Source of the DNA: DRKI01 sp011051875
GTDB taxonomy: Bacteria; Desulfobacterota; Desulfobulbia; Desulfobulbales; Desulfobulbaceae
Reading direction: 5' to 3'
Length of the DNA stretch: 64,000 bases
NCBI GenBank assembly: GCA_026990385.1
Contig: JALXDL010000054.1
Coordinates: 1-64,000 of the forward strand
Shown here: positions 44,249 to 52,399 of the stretch, piece after piece
Layout: each line of letters opens with the position of its first letter
How positions within the stretch are numbered: position 1 is the stretch's first letter
Program-made: the position numbers and the translations under genes
The notes under the pieces: model-generated
Seen by the model: only the letters and a program-made list of their open reading frames with translations
Databases searched by the model: none
What the model was told of the DNA's origin: nothing

Positions 44249-46043
44249 CTACGGCTACTTTGAAGAGGGCCAGATCGGCTCGGTCCGGGACCTGCGCCTC
44301 TGGCGGCGCATCCTGGTCTACTGTCGGCCGCACCTGGCCTGGCTCGTTGCCGCCATCCTGCTCTCCCTGCTGGTGGCCGGCGCCACCCTGAGCCTGCCGC
44401 GGCTCATGCAGTGGGCCATTGACCACTACATGGTCGCGCCGGAGCTGGCCACAGAGGCGCGGATCAGGGGCCTGGGCAGGACAGCGTTTTTCTACGGCCT
44501 GCTGGTGGCCACGGTCTTCCTGGGCGGCTTTGTCCAGGTGGTGGTCCTGGAATGGGTGAGCCAGTCCATCATGCACCGGATGCGGCAGGACCTGTTTGTC
44601 CACATCATGGGCCTGGACCTGGCCTTTTTCCATGGCCAGCCCACCGGCCGCCTGGTCACCAGGCTGACCAACGATATCCAGAATATGCACGAGATGTTCA
44701 CCTCGGTCATGGTCACCCTGTTCAACGATTTCCTCAAGATCATCGGTATCCTGGTCATCCTCTTCTGGATGAACTGGCGGCTTGCCCTGGTGATGTCCGT
44801 CTTTGTGCCCCTCTCCATCACCTCCACCGCGCTCTTTTCGCGCCTGGCCCGGGACCGGTTCCGGGCCATCCGCAGCCAGCTCGCCCTGCTCAACAGCTTC
44901 CTGCAGGAGTCGGTGGCCCTGATCACCGTGATTCAGCTCTTTGGCCGCCAGCAGGAGACCCTGCGCCGGTACGGGGAACTCAACAACGAGTACCTGCGGC
45001 GGGCCCTGAGCCAGGTGCGGCTTTTCGGCACCTTTATGCCGTTCACCGAGTTCATGGGCTCGGCCGCTGTGGCGCTTATCCTCTGGTACGGCGGCGGCGA
45101 GATCCTCGACCACCGCCTGACCCTGGGCGAGCTGGTGGCCTTTTTCTCCTACATGCGGCTCTTTTTCCAGCCCATGCGCGAGCTGTCCCAGAAGTATTCC
45201 ATTGTCCAGTCGGCCATGGCCTCGGCGGAACGGATCTTTCAGCTCCTGGACCGGGAATCGCGGATCTCTGTCCTGCCTCCGGCCTGGCAGGAGCAGCCCG
45301 TGCAGGGACGGTTGCGCTACCAGGGGGTGAGTTTCAGCTACGACCACAGGAAGGAGGCTGTCCGTGATATCGATCTCGAGATCCGGGCCGGCGAGACCGT
45401 GGCCCTGGTCGGCGCCACCGGCTCAGGCAAGACCACTCTCGTCAGCCTGCTCCTGCGCTTCTATGATCCCGATCAGGGACGGATCTTCCTCGACCGGACC
45501 GACCTGCGCCATTTTCCTCCACGAATGCTGCGCCGCATCATCGGCATAGTGACCCAGGATGTCTTTCTCCTGCCCGACACGGTCCTGGCCAACATTGTGC
45601 TCGATTCCGGCGCCGGCACGGCCGAGGTGGAGGAGCTGCTGGAGGAGCTGGGCATGACCCGTTTCGTGCACCGGCTGCCCCGTGGACTGGACACCCGCAT
45701 AGGCGAGGGCGGGCTTGATCTGTCGGCGGGCGAGAAACAGCTCCTCTGTTTTGCCAGGGTCATGTTCCGCTCTCCCACGGTGCTCATCCTGGACGAGGCC
45801 ACATCCTCCATCGATTCCGCCAGCGAGGCCCTGCTCGAAGAGGCCGTCAGCCGTGCCTTCCAGGGCCGGACATCGCTGGTCATCGCGCACCGCCTCTCCA
45901 CCATCCGCCGGGTGGACCGGATCGTGGTCATGGCCGGGGGACGCATCAGGGAGCAGGGCAGCCACCGGGACCTGATGGCCGCGGGCGGCATCTACAGCGA
46001 CCTGGTGCGTCAGGAGCTGAAAGGCCTGGAACAGGGGGAGTGA
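44241..46043 (+). CDS. ABC exporter half-transporter, consensus-site subunit
   Basis: Fused permease-ATPase of 600 residues. Membrane region about 25-320 with YDHRKEAVRDIDLEIRAGE opening the ATPase domain; Walker A is GATGSGKTT, and Walker B has Asp518-Glu519 (VLILDEATSS) with the catalytic Glu present. The signature reads LSAGE (494-498) instead of LSGGQ. Together with the upstream subunit this gives one canonical site (this Walker A/B with the partner's LSGGQ) and one degenerate site. The gene overlaps its partner by eight bases. It is convergent with the Cache-AlbA_2 gene, four bases away. Confidence 0.93.
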   Translation: MRNYGYFEEGQIGSVRDLRLWRRILVYCRPHLAWLVAAILLSLLVAGATLSLPRLMQWAIDHYMVAPELATEARIRGLGRTAFFYGLLVATVFLGGFVQVVVLEWVSQSIMHRMRQDLFVHIMGLDLAFFHGQPTGRLVTRLTNDIQNMHEMFTSVMVTLFNDFLKIIGILVILFWMNWRLALVMSVFVPLSITSTALFSRLARDRFRAIRSQLALLNSFLQESVALITVIQLFGRQQETLRRYGELNNEYLRRALSQVRLFGTFMPFTEFMGSAAVALILWYGGGEILDHRLTLGELVAFFSYMRLFFQPMRELSQKYSIVQSAMASAERIFQLLDRESRISVLPPAWQEQPVQGRLRYQGVSFSYDHRKEAVRDIDLEIRAGETVALVGATGSGKTTLVSLLLRFYDPDQGRIFLDRTDLRHFPPRMLRRIIGIVTQDVFLLPDTVLANIVLDSGAGTAEVEELLEELGMTRFVHRLPRGLDTRIGEGGLDLSAGEKQLLCFARVMFRSPTVLILDEATSSIDSASEALLEEAVSRAFQGRTSLVIAHRLSTIRRVDRIVVMAGGRIREQGSHRDLMAAGGIYSDLVRQELKGLEQGE

Positions 46044-46047
46044 CGGC

Positions 46048-47640
46048 TCAGGTGCTGCCGGTGGCCGGATTGCGGTTCTGGAGGATGTAGCTGACCATGC
46101 GGCTGGGTGAGAGCTTGATCGAGGAGGGACCGGAGCGGATATAAAATTCCTCGTTCTTGCCGATCTTCAGAAACACGGGCCCGGTGGCGGGTCTGCATTC
46201 GATGAGCACGGCCTGCCGGTCTCCGTCTTCGACCAGGGTGACCTCCAGGCTGCGGGCGAACTCGGCGCCGATGTGCTGGTTGAGCAGGTTTTTGACGTGG
46301 AGCAGGCACCTGTCCGGGTTGGCGAATCCGTCTGCGGCAAGACCAACCAGGACACCATCGTCATTGACCCCGAGCAGCAGGGTGCCGCCGTCGGAGTTGA
46401 GAAAGGCGACCACGGCCTTGAGCCAGGCCAGCTCGATCTCCTTGCCCGGTTTGCCGCTCTTCAGGTTGGTCCGTACCGTGGATTTGAACTCGATCTCCGC
46501 GCCCTCGCCCCGGGCGATGTAGCGGCGCAGCCGCTCCAGGGGTGGCGGCTGTTCCGGTGCCCGGTGTCCGCCGGTGCGCCAGACCAGAAAGAAGAGGAAC
46601 AGGCCGCCTGCCAGGGCCACCAGGACGTCCACGGTATCCACCCGGAACAGGGTCTCGTTGAGCCGGGAGAGAAGTTCTTGCTCCGGCGCCGCGGCCCCGA
46701 CCCAGAACTGGCTCTGTGCCGAGCTCAGAGGCTGGAGCGAGGCGACCCAGGGCTGGCCGTTCACCTGGACGGTGAGCGGTTTTTTCACGGGCCGCCCGCC
46801 GGCCAGCCACTGCCGGGTTATGGCAGCGGCCGGGGCAGGGGAGTTTGGTGCGGGCCGGACGTCTCCGGTGGCGGTTTGTCCGCCGGAGCTGATCACGATG
46901 GTGCCGGTTGTGTTGGCAAGGAAGAGGATACCGGGCCGTTTTTCAGCCAGCCGGGTCAGGATGGTCCGCATATTGGCCAGGGGAATGTCCATGGCAAAGA
47001 CCATGAAGCCTCTGCCGTCGGGCCTGTTCCAGACCACCGATGCGGTGATCCCCTTCTTGCCGGTCTCGAAGAAGGTGTAAACCGGGGTCCAGCGCACTCC
47101 GCCGTCTGCGGGCGCATGGAACCAGGGCCGTTTGCGTGGATCATAGGCGCTGGTCTTCTCCCACTGTTCCCCGGCCTGGTCCGGCGTGCGCCAGCGCCTG
47201 AAAACCATCCTGGTGCCCCCGTCCCGGAGCGAGCTGACCCGGGTGATCCACCCTTCCTTGTCCCGATAGAGAAAGTATTCGTTGCCTTTGTCATCAGCCA
47301 GGAGCAGGCCGCTCACCGGTGCCTGGCGCCCGATGAGGGGCATGAATTTCCGGTTGAGAGCGACGATGTCGTCGGCGTCCAGGACCCCGTTCTTCCCCCA
47401 GTCGTGAACCATGTTCAGCTTGGAGGCCAGGTTTTCGAAAAAAGACTTCAGCTCGGCCAGTTCGTTGTTCCTGATCTCGTTGATCACAGTGGTGGCCAGG
47501 TCGTCCTTGACCCGGAGGTACTGGTAGGTGTTCATTGCCAGCAGGATCAGGAGAAATCCGGCCAGGGGTACGAGAACCGATGATGTACGGAATGAAGAAG
47601 CGGCTTTTTTACTGGTGTGTTGACCGGCCATGCTGGACAT
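46048..47640 (-). CDS. Membrane Cache-domain protein with cytoplasmic AlbA_2 (Schlafen-like) domain
   Basis: Protein of 530 residues. Membrane helix about 20-38, an extracytoplasmic dCache-like domain (40-325; FYTF-type segments such as WTPVYTFFETGKKGITASVVW), a second helix near 330-350, then an AlbA_2 domain (about 365-500; EGAEIEFKSTVRTNL, AFLNSDGGTLLLGVNDDG). AlbA_2 domains are found in Schlafen proteins and some transcription regulators and bind nucleic acid or nucleotide. The result looks like a one-component membrane receptor with an unusual output. The start could also be ATG 47631; neither has a strong ribosome site. Repeat family B copy 3 lies just upstream. Confidence 0.8.
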   Translation of the reverse strand: MSSMAGQHTSKKAASSFRTSSVLVPLAGFLLILLAMNTYQYLRVKDDLATTVINEIRNNELAELKSFFENLASKLNMVHDWGKNGVLDADDIVALNRKFMPLIGRQAPVSGLLLADDKGNEYFLYRDKEGWITRVSSLRDGGTRMVFRRWRTPDQAGEQWEKTSAYDPRKRPWFHAPADGGVRWTPVYTFFETGKKGITASVVWNRPDGRGFMVFAMDIPLANMRTILTRLAEKRPGILFLANTTGTIVISSGGQTATGDVRPAPNSPAPAAAITRQWLAGGRPVKKPLTVQVNGQPWVASLQPLSSAQSQFWVGAAAPEQELLSRLNETLFRVDTVDVLVALAGGLFLFFLVWRTGGHRAPEQPPPLERLRRYIARGEGAEIEFKSTVRTNLKSGKPGKEIELAWLKAVVAFLNSDGGTLLLGVNDDGVLVGLAADGFANPDRCLLHVKNLLNQHIGAEFARSLEVTLVEDGDRQAVLIECRPATGPVFLKIGKNEEFYIRSGPSSIKLSPSRMVSYILQNRNPATGST

Positions 47641-47658
47641 GAAGAGTGCTCTGGTTGG

Positions 47659-47834
47659 CCCGCATATTTCACAAAGGTCGTCGCGAAAGGCCTGAAAATG
47701 CCATGAATGCAAGGAACAAGGCGAAAAGAACCGCAGACATATTGTGACCTATGCCGAGGAATCCTTTTTGCGCTGTGACGCGGCAGGCATGGTGTTTTCG
47801 GGCCTTGCAGCAGGTCGCTTGTGAAACATGCGGG
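47659..47834 (-). repeat. Family B palindromic intergenic repeat, copy 3 (inverted)
   Basis: 176 bp with the best-preserved termini: CCCGCATATTTCACAA at the left and its complement with one mismatch at the right. The two arms resemble each other along about 75 bases. On the minus strand, 47740 to 47669 encodes a peptide starting MSAVLFALFLAFMAFSGL. The other 130 bp of this gap hold nothing I recognise. Confidence 0.85.
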
Positions 47835-47964
47835 TTAGGTTTATTTATTTTCTGTTTGGCTGGAGGCGGGTACAACCCTCAATTCAGGTCAGAGACACAT
47901 TGCCGGAGTCCAGTCTCCGGGGCGCTGGAGTCTGCCTGCGCGGCACCAGGGATCCTGCCTCCTG

Positions 47965-48765
47965 TCACCTGGCATCATGGAGATTCCTGTAGAACGGGAT
48001 CCAGTGTTCGATCATCTTCTGCAGGTCGCCGCTCTGCCTGATCCGGGCCAGGTAGCTGTTGGCCTGCTCCAGGAGTGCACGGTCCCCGTGTCGTACGCCC
48101 CAGGCCAGTTTTTCCCTGGTCATGGGCACCAGCACGGGCTTCAGGCCACGGTCGCCATAGAGGGCGCCGTAGTAGAGGTTCATGGGCAGGTCATAGACAA
48201 AGACGTCGATCTTGTTGTCCAGCAGACCACGGACTCCCTGCTCCACGCCGCGGAACCGGATCGGGCGGACCCGGGCGATGTTCCGGACAATGAATGTGTC
48301 GCCGGTGGTGCCCCGGACTGTGCCGATGCGGATGGCCGGCCGGAGCAGATCGGTGAAACCGTTGCTGAAGCGATTGTACTCGTTCAGCCGTACCAGGCCG
48401 ATCTGGCCGGTAACCATGTAGGGATCGGTGAAGTCGAGGAGCATGCTCCGTTGCCGGGTCATGCTCATGGACGACATGACGATGTCGATGCGGCCGGAGG
48501 TCAGGGCAGGGATCTGTTCCTGCCAGGACAGCTCGACGAACCGGACCTCCCTGCCCATGGAACGGGCCAGGCCCCGGGCCAGGTCGGCCTCGAGCCCGCT
48601 GACCCTGCCGGCCTCCCGGAAGGCCATGGGCCGGGCATTGGTGGTGATACCCACCCGGAGGGTGGCGGGGCCCGGTGCGGCTGGCCCGCCGGCGGTCCTG
48701 TCCGCGCAGCCGGTTGCAGCCAGGAGAGAGAAGAGGAGGACAAGAAGGCGGAAGAGGCAGTGCAT
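47965..48765 (-). CDS. Family 3 solute-binding lipoprotein
   Basis: Protein of 266 residues with a lipoprotein signal (LLAATGC, lipid-attached Cys20). The mature part is a SBP_bac_3 fold: LRVGITTNARPMAF, GLEADLARGLARSMGREV, SGRIDIVMSSMSMTRQRS and LDFTDPYMVTGQIG. These bind polar amino acids or related compounds for ABC import or signalling. No permease or ATPase gene adjoins it, so it may serve a distant transporter or a sensor. It follows DUF3124 and SYLF genes on the same strand. Confidence 0.85.
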   Translation of the reverse strand: MHCLFRLLVLLFSLLAATGCADRTAGGPAAPGPATLRVGITTNARPMAFREAGRVSGLEADLARGLARSMGREVRFVELSWQEQIPALTSGRIDIVMSSMSMTRQRSMLLDFTDPYMVTGQIGLVRLNEYNRFSNGFTDLLRPAIRIGTVRGTTGDTFIVRNIARVRPIRFRGVEQGVRGLLDNKIDVFVYDLPMNLYYGALYGDRGLKPVLVPMTREKLAWGVRHGDRALLEQANSYLARIRQSGDLQKMIEHWIPFYRNLHDAR

Positions 48766-48864
48766 ATCGGTCAGCCGGTTGTCTTTGATGGTGTCAGAGT
48801 AGGTGGCGGCCCGTTCCCGGTCCGTGCGGAGCAGTGGCCGTCATCAGCAGGGCGTGGGTGCATT

Positions 48865-49380
48865 TCACCGGTCCCATTTCCCCCTCTTGCCCCGGATCAC
48901 CTGGCCACGGGAGATAAAGGAGATTCCCTGCTGCATCTTGGTGCCGATCATGATGGACTCGACAATGGGCGCGGTCACGGGCCGGTCCGCCTGCCAGCGG
49001 ACCAGGAACTTTGCGCCGGAGCCGCCCTGCAGCTCGTTTTCCCGCACAACGTAGCGGATCGAGGCCAGGGGGGCGATGGCCTCCGGTTTGCCGACATAGG
49101 CCCGCAGCATTTTGCCGTTCGAGTCGTAGAAGTCCACGGAGAGCAGGGTGAGGGGCCTGTCCGGATCGGTGTTGCGGATGGACAGGGTGGCGGTCAGGGC
49201 AAAGGGTTTGTTCTTGAACCGCTGGTCGGCGTAAATATGAGAGTAGAGTGGTACGTAGATGGTCTGGGCAAGCCAGGGCCCGACCCCGCATTCTTCCGCC
49301 CACAGGGCCGGAGACAGGACCAGCAAGAGGCAGGGAATGAGTGCGGACGCCAGGCGGCGGTGCCAGACAGCCCGGACCAT
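48865..49380 (-). CDS. DUF3124 secreted protein
   Basis: Protein of 171 residues with a signal peptide (about 1-29, LIPCLLLVLSPALWAEE). The mature region matches DUF3124: QTIYVPLYSHIYADQRFK, LTATLSIRNTDPDRPL and LLSVDFYDSNGKMLRAYV, an all-beta pattern. The function is unknown. Its ATG lies three bases after the stop of the SYLF gene, so the two are translationally linked. The solute-binding lipoprotein follows 99 bp later. Confidence 0.85.
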   Translation of the reverse strand: MVRAVWHRRLASALIPCLLLVLSPALWAEECGVGPWLAQTIYVPLYSHIYADQRFKNKPFALTATLSIRNTDPDRPLTLLSVDFYDSNGKMLRAYVGKPEAIAPLASIRYVVRENELQGGSGAKFLVRWQADRPVTAPIVESIMIGTKMQQGISFISRGQVIRGKRGKWDR

Positions 49381-49383
49381 GGT

Positions 49384-50088
49384 TCAGGTCCCCAGCGGCC
49401 GGACCCGCGGTCCCGGCCTGGGCAGGGCGTTTCGCAGGGGATCGGCCTGGGGATTGGCCACGTTCTGCCGGATGAGAATGTCGGCCGGGCTCACCGGGGC
49501 ACCATAGTACTCCATGTTCCAGGCCGACCTTGGTGCGATGACCGCGCCCTCGATGGAAACCCCACCGAAAACCCCCTGGGAGCGGCCAAAGGCGATGATG
49601 TCGGCGGTCTGGACCTTGGCCGTGCCTCCGACCGGTCCGGCGGCCACCGAGACGTCTCCGCCCAGCTTGAACTCGGTGCTCAGCATGGCGTTGAGCCCCT
49701 TGTCGGTCATGACCAGGAGGATGATTTCCGATGCCTCGGCCCCGACCTGGAGGCCGAGGGAAACCGAACCCATGGTATAAAAGGCCGGGTAGCTCCAGCG
49801 GCCGGAGTCGAAATCCTGGGCACAGAGGATACCGGAGCCACCCGATCCGCCGATGATAAATCCACCGCGCAGCATCTGCGGGACGATGAAAATGCCTTTG
49901 GCCTTGACCACATGCTCCCGGAACCAGGACATGTTGGGATCCTGCATGAAGCTCTTATAGACGGCCGTGGCCTTGGCCACCAGTTCCTCCGGCTTGCCGA
50001 AGTCACCGGCCCGCGAACGGTGGCAGGGCAGCAGGCAGGTCGACAGCAGGATAAACAGGATGATGAGGGTGCGGATCATGGATGGCAT
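49384..50088 (-). CDS. SYLF/Ysc84-domain lipid-binding protein, secreted
   Basis: Protein of 234 residues with a signal peptide (LIILFILLSTCLLPC). The SYLF domain covers about residues 35-215: KAKGIFIVPQMLRGGFIIGG, GSVSLGLQVGAEASEIILLV and GVSIEGAVIAPRSAWNMEYYG. SYLF proteins bind phosphoinositides in eukaryotes; bacterial ones are periplasmic or outer-membrane linked with unclear roles. The start has GGAGGAG upstream. It heads the SYLF-DUF3124-solute-binding cluster. Confidence 0.88.
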   Translation of the reverse strand: MPSMIRTLIILFILLSTCLLPCHRSRAGDFGKPEELVAKATAVYKSFMQDPNMSWFREHVVKAKGIFIVPQMLRGGFIIGGSGGSGILCAQDFDSGRWSYPAFYTMGSVSLGLQVGAEASEIILLVMTDKGLNAMLSTEFKLGGDVSVAAGPVGGTAKVQTADIIAFGRSQGVFGGVSIEGAVIAPRSAWNMEYYGAPVSPADILIRQNVANPQADPLRNALPRPGPRVRPLGT

Positions 50089-50126
50089 GTTTCAGTCTCC
50101 TCCGGTCAACGGTACGTAACAGCGCC

Positions 50127-50179
50127 CGGGATATGCAATCACCTTGAATAACGACAGAACTTGTCAGTGGTTGCAGGGT
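50127..50179 (+). repeat. Family C shared 53-bp sequence, copy 1
   Basis: 42 of 53 positions match 62165-62217, starting CGGGATAT and ending GGTTGCA-N-GGT. It lies immediately before family A copy 4. Confidence 0.65.
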
Positions 50180-50190
50180 GTCACCAGGCT

Positions 50191-50330
50191 TGCAACTCGT
50201 TGTTTTCGCAGTATCGAGGTTGTGGGTTGATCCTGGGCACCGCATCTGTGCAGGCGTGCTGGTCCGACGCAGGCCGCGCCATGCGGGCCGGTGCGACCGT
50301 GCAGAGACGGGGTGCCTGTGCCAATTTGCG
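50191..50330 (+). repeat. Family A palindromic intergenic repeat, copy 4
   Basis: Carries AACTCGTTGTTTTCGCA, GCAGGCGTGC, the CGCGCCATGCGGG hairpin region and ACCGTGCAGAGACGGGGTG with CCTGTGCC at the end. It lies in the 604-bp gap between divergent SYLF and siroheme-reductase genes. About 50350-50692 of that gap holds only a possible promoter. Confidence 0.78.
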
Positions 50331-50333
50331 AAA

Positions 50334-50348
50334 TGATAATGATTCGCC
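50334..50348 (+). promoter_or_regulatory. Fur-box-like sequence upstream of the siroheme reductase
   Basis: TGATAATGATTCGCC matches the left half of the 7-1-7 Fur consensus fully and the right half at 3 of 7 positions. It lies about 345 bp before the gene, so the link is weak. Confidence 0.2.
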
Positions 50349-50445
50349 CACAGGATAGCCCAGCTTTCGCCAAAGGTCAAAGGGTAATGCTGTCGTGCAG
50401 GGGGCAGGGATGTGTACTCCGGCGGCCCCGGTCCTCTCTTTGGGC

Positions 50446-50474
50446 TTGACAAGAAATTCGTCCTCTCGTACAGG
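50446..50474 (+). promoter_or_regulatory. Possible promoter for the siroheme reductase
   Basis: Perfect TTGACA, 17-bp spacer, then TACAGG (3 of 6). It would give a leader of about 210 bases. Confidence 0.35.
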
Positions 50475-50692
50475 TTGGAGCCGGAAGCAGGGTGACAGGG
50501 GAGTGGAGACAGGAGCTTGCGCCCGCGGTCATGTGAATGTTCAGGGCAGGAGCCCCGCAACAGGGCAGTGGCGATCGCCGGGGTCCGGCAGGGGGGCAGG
50601 GGTCCGGTCGCGCGCGGGGACAGGATCACCAGGCAAGTTGATCGCAGAAACCGGGAAACGAGGCATTGACAAGCACAAAAGGAGTTACCGCA

Positions 50693-51325
50693 ATGGAGGA
50701 CAGGACAGCAGAGGACAAGACAGCATCACTGACCATTCTCAGGACCGCCGGCCTGGTGGAACCTGATTTTTTCCAGGCCGTGGCCGACGTGGTCCGCCGC
50801 TACAACCTGACCGTCTACCTGAGCACGACCCAGAATATCCGCCTGCTCGAGGTCAGGGAGAACGACCGGGACGCGATCATGAAGGAACTGGCGGCCAGGG
50901 GAGCCCGTTTCAAGGGGCAGGTCAAGTTTCCCCTGGCCAAGACCTGCGTCAGCCGGCCCCACTGCAAGCTGGGCAAGTTCGATACCTTTGCCCTGGCGCA
51001 CAGGATCGATGCCCATTTTCATGGCTGGGAGAAGATCAAGCCCAAGATCAAGATCGCCATCAGCGGCTGCACTGCGGCCTGTTCCGGTCCCATGACCACG
51101 GATATCGGCATTGTCGGCACGCCGGTGGGGCTGGATATCTACGTGGGCGGCAAGCTGGGGGCCAATCCCAAGGTGGGCCGCCGCATCGTCCGGAGGGCCG
51201 ACGAGGACCGGGTGATTGCCGTCATCGAGGAACTGGTGACATACCACTACAGCCAGCCAGGCAAGAAACTGCGCATGTTCAAGCTGATCAACAACGAGGA
51301 TTTTCCCTATCCCGAACCGGTCTGA
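50693..51325 (+). CDS. Low-molecular-weight siroheme sulfite/nitrite reductase
   Basis: Protein of 210 residues with a single siroheme-[4Fe-4S] module. The ligands are Cys85, Cys91, Cys126 and Cys130 (C-x5-C and C-x3-C; TCVSRPHC and ISGCTAAC). The N-terminal part (VYLSTTQNIRLLEV) is the ferredoxin-like half that contacts substrate. The size and arrangement match the monomeric assimilatory-type sulfite reductase of Desulfovibrio rather than two-module NirA/CysI or DsrAB. GGAG lies nine bases before the ATG. No electron donor or siroheme synthesis gene is adjacent. Reduction of sulfite or nitrite is inferred from the family. Confidence 0.85.
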   Translation: MEDRTAEDKTASLTILRTAGLVEPDFFQAVADVVRRYNLTVYLSTTQNIRLLEVRENDRDAIMKELAARGARFKGQVKFPLAKTCVSRPHCKLGKFDTFALAHRIDAHFHGWEKIKPKIKIAISGCTAACSGPMTTDIGIVGTPVGLDIYVGGKLGANPKVGRRIVRRADEDRVIAVIEELVTYHYSQPGKKLRMFKLINNEDFPYPEPV

Positions 51326-51467
51326 ACAGAGACGTCCCGGGCCCGGCAGCCAACCCCGACCATGCGCAGCCCGAACCCCGCCCGGATTGAGCGTTTCACC
51401 CGGCTGCAGATGGAAGAAGAGCAATGAGTATGCGGGTGCGTGCGGAGGGGTGCCCTGTGAACGCTTG

Positions 51468-52232
51468 CTATTCGTCCCCCATCAGGGCGGCCCGCAGGTA
51501 CTCGCGGTTGAGACGGGCGATGTTGCGGATGGAGAGCCCCTTGGGGCAGACCTTCTCGCACTCACGCTCGTTGCCGCAGTTGCCGAAGCCCTCGGCGTCC
51601 ATGGCCCTGACCATGGCCAGGGCCCGACGCCCGCGCTCCGGCCGTCCCTGGGGCAGGAGGGCGAATTGAGAAATTTTGCCGCTGACAAAGAGCATGGCTG
51701 CGCCATTGGGACAGGCGGCCACGCAGGCACCGCAGCCGATGCAGGCGGCCGCGTCCATGGCCTGCTCGGCCACGTTCTGCGCCACGGGGATGGTGTTGCC
51801 GTCCCGGGCCGAGCCGGTATTGACCGAGACATAGCCGCCGGCCTGGATGATACGGTCAAAGGCGGAACGGTCCACCACCAGGTCCCTGACCAGGGGAAAA
51901 CCCCGGGCCCGGAACGGCTCGATGCAGATGGTCTCGCCGTCCCTGAAATGACGCATGTGCAACTGACAGAGGGTGGTCTCCTCTTCCGGGCCATGGGCGA
52001 TGCCGTCCACCACGGCGCCGCACATGCCGCAGATCCCTTCCCGGCAGTCATGATCAAAGGCCACCGGTTGCCTGCCTACCAGGGTCAGCTTTTCGTTGAG
52101 CACGTCGAGCATCTCGAGAAAAGACATGTCGGGGTCGATCTCTTCCAGCCGGTGTTCCTCGAATCGTCCTTCCGTTTCTGGTCCGACCTGGCGCCAGATC
52201 TTGACCGTGATGGTGATTTTCTTGCCTGCCAT
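51468..52232 (-). CDS. sdhB: Succinate dehydrogenase/fumarate reductase iron-sulfur subunit
   Basis: Protein of 254 residues with three iron-sulfur sites. The [2Fe-2S] ligands are in CREGICGMC plus TLCQL; the [4Fe-4S] and [3Fe-4S] ligands are in CIGCGACVAACP, GNCGN and CEKVCP. It passes electrons between the flavin subunit and the membrane cytochrome. The start at 52232 gives MAGKKITITVKIWRQ, the expected N-terminus. It follows sdhA after 167 bp, a wider gap than usual that holds no gene. Confidence 0.95.
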   Translation of the reverse strand: MAGKKITITVKIWRQVGPETEGRFEEHRLEEIDPDMSFLEMLDVLNEKLTLVGRQPVAFDHDCREGICGMCGAVVDGIAHGPEEETTLCQLHMRHFRDGETICIEPFRARGFPLVRDLVVDRSAFDRIIQAGGYVSVNTGSARDGNTIPVAQNVAEQAMDAAACIGCGACVAACPNGAAMLFVSGKISQFALLPQGRPERGRRALAMVRAMDAEGFGNCGNERECEKVCPKGLSIRNIARLNREYLRAALMGDE

Positions 52233-52399
52233 GGTGTCTCTGTCTGAATCAGGTAATCCGGGAGTCGTGCCCGCATGGGGGCGTAATCGATGACAAAAAC
52301 AGGCCCTGCCACGGGGAGGGTCGGAATCCCGCGGCAGGCGGCGAGGTCTATTGCCGCAGGCCTGCCTGGCCTGTCTCCTGCTTCTCTGCCTCCTGTTTC

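Noticed and set aside
47751..47837. Plus-strand frame through family B copy 3, also seen opposite the other copies
   Set aside because: The peptide differs in start and length among copies and has no ribosome site; similarity follows from the repeat itself.
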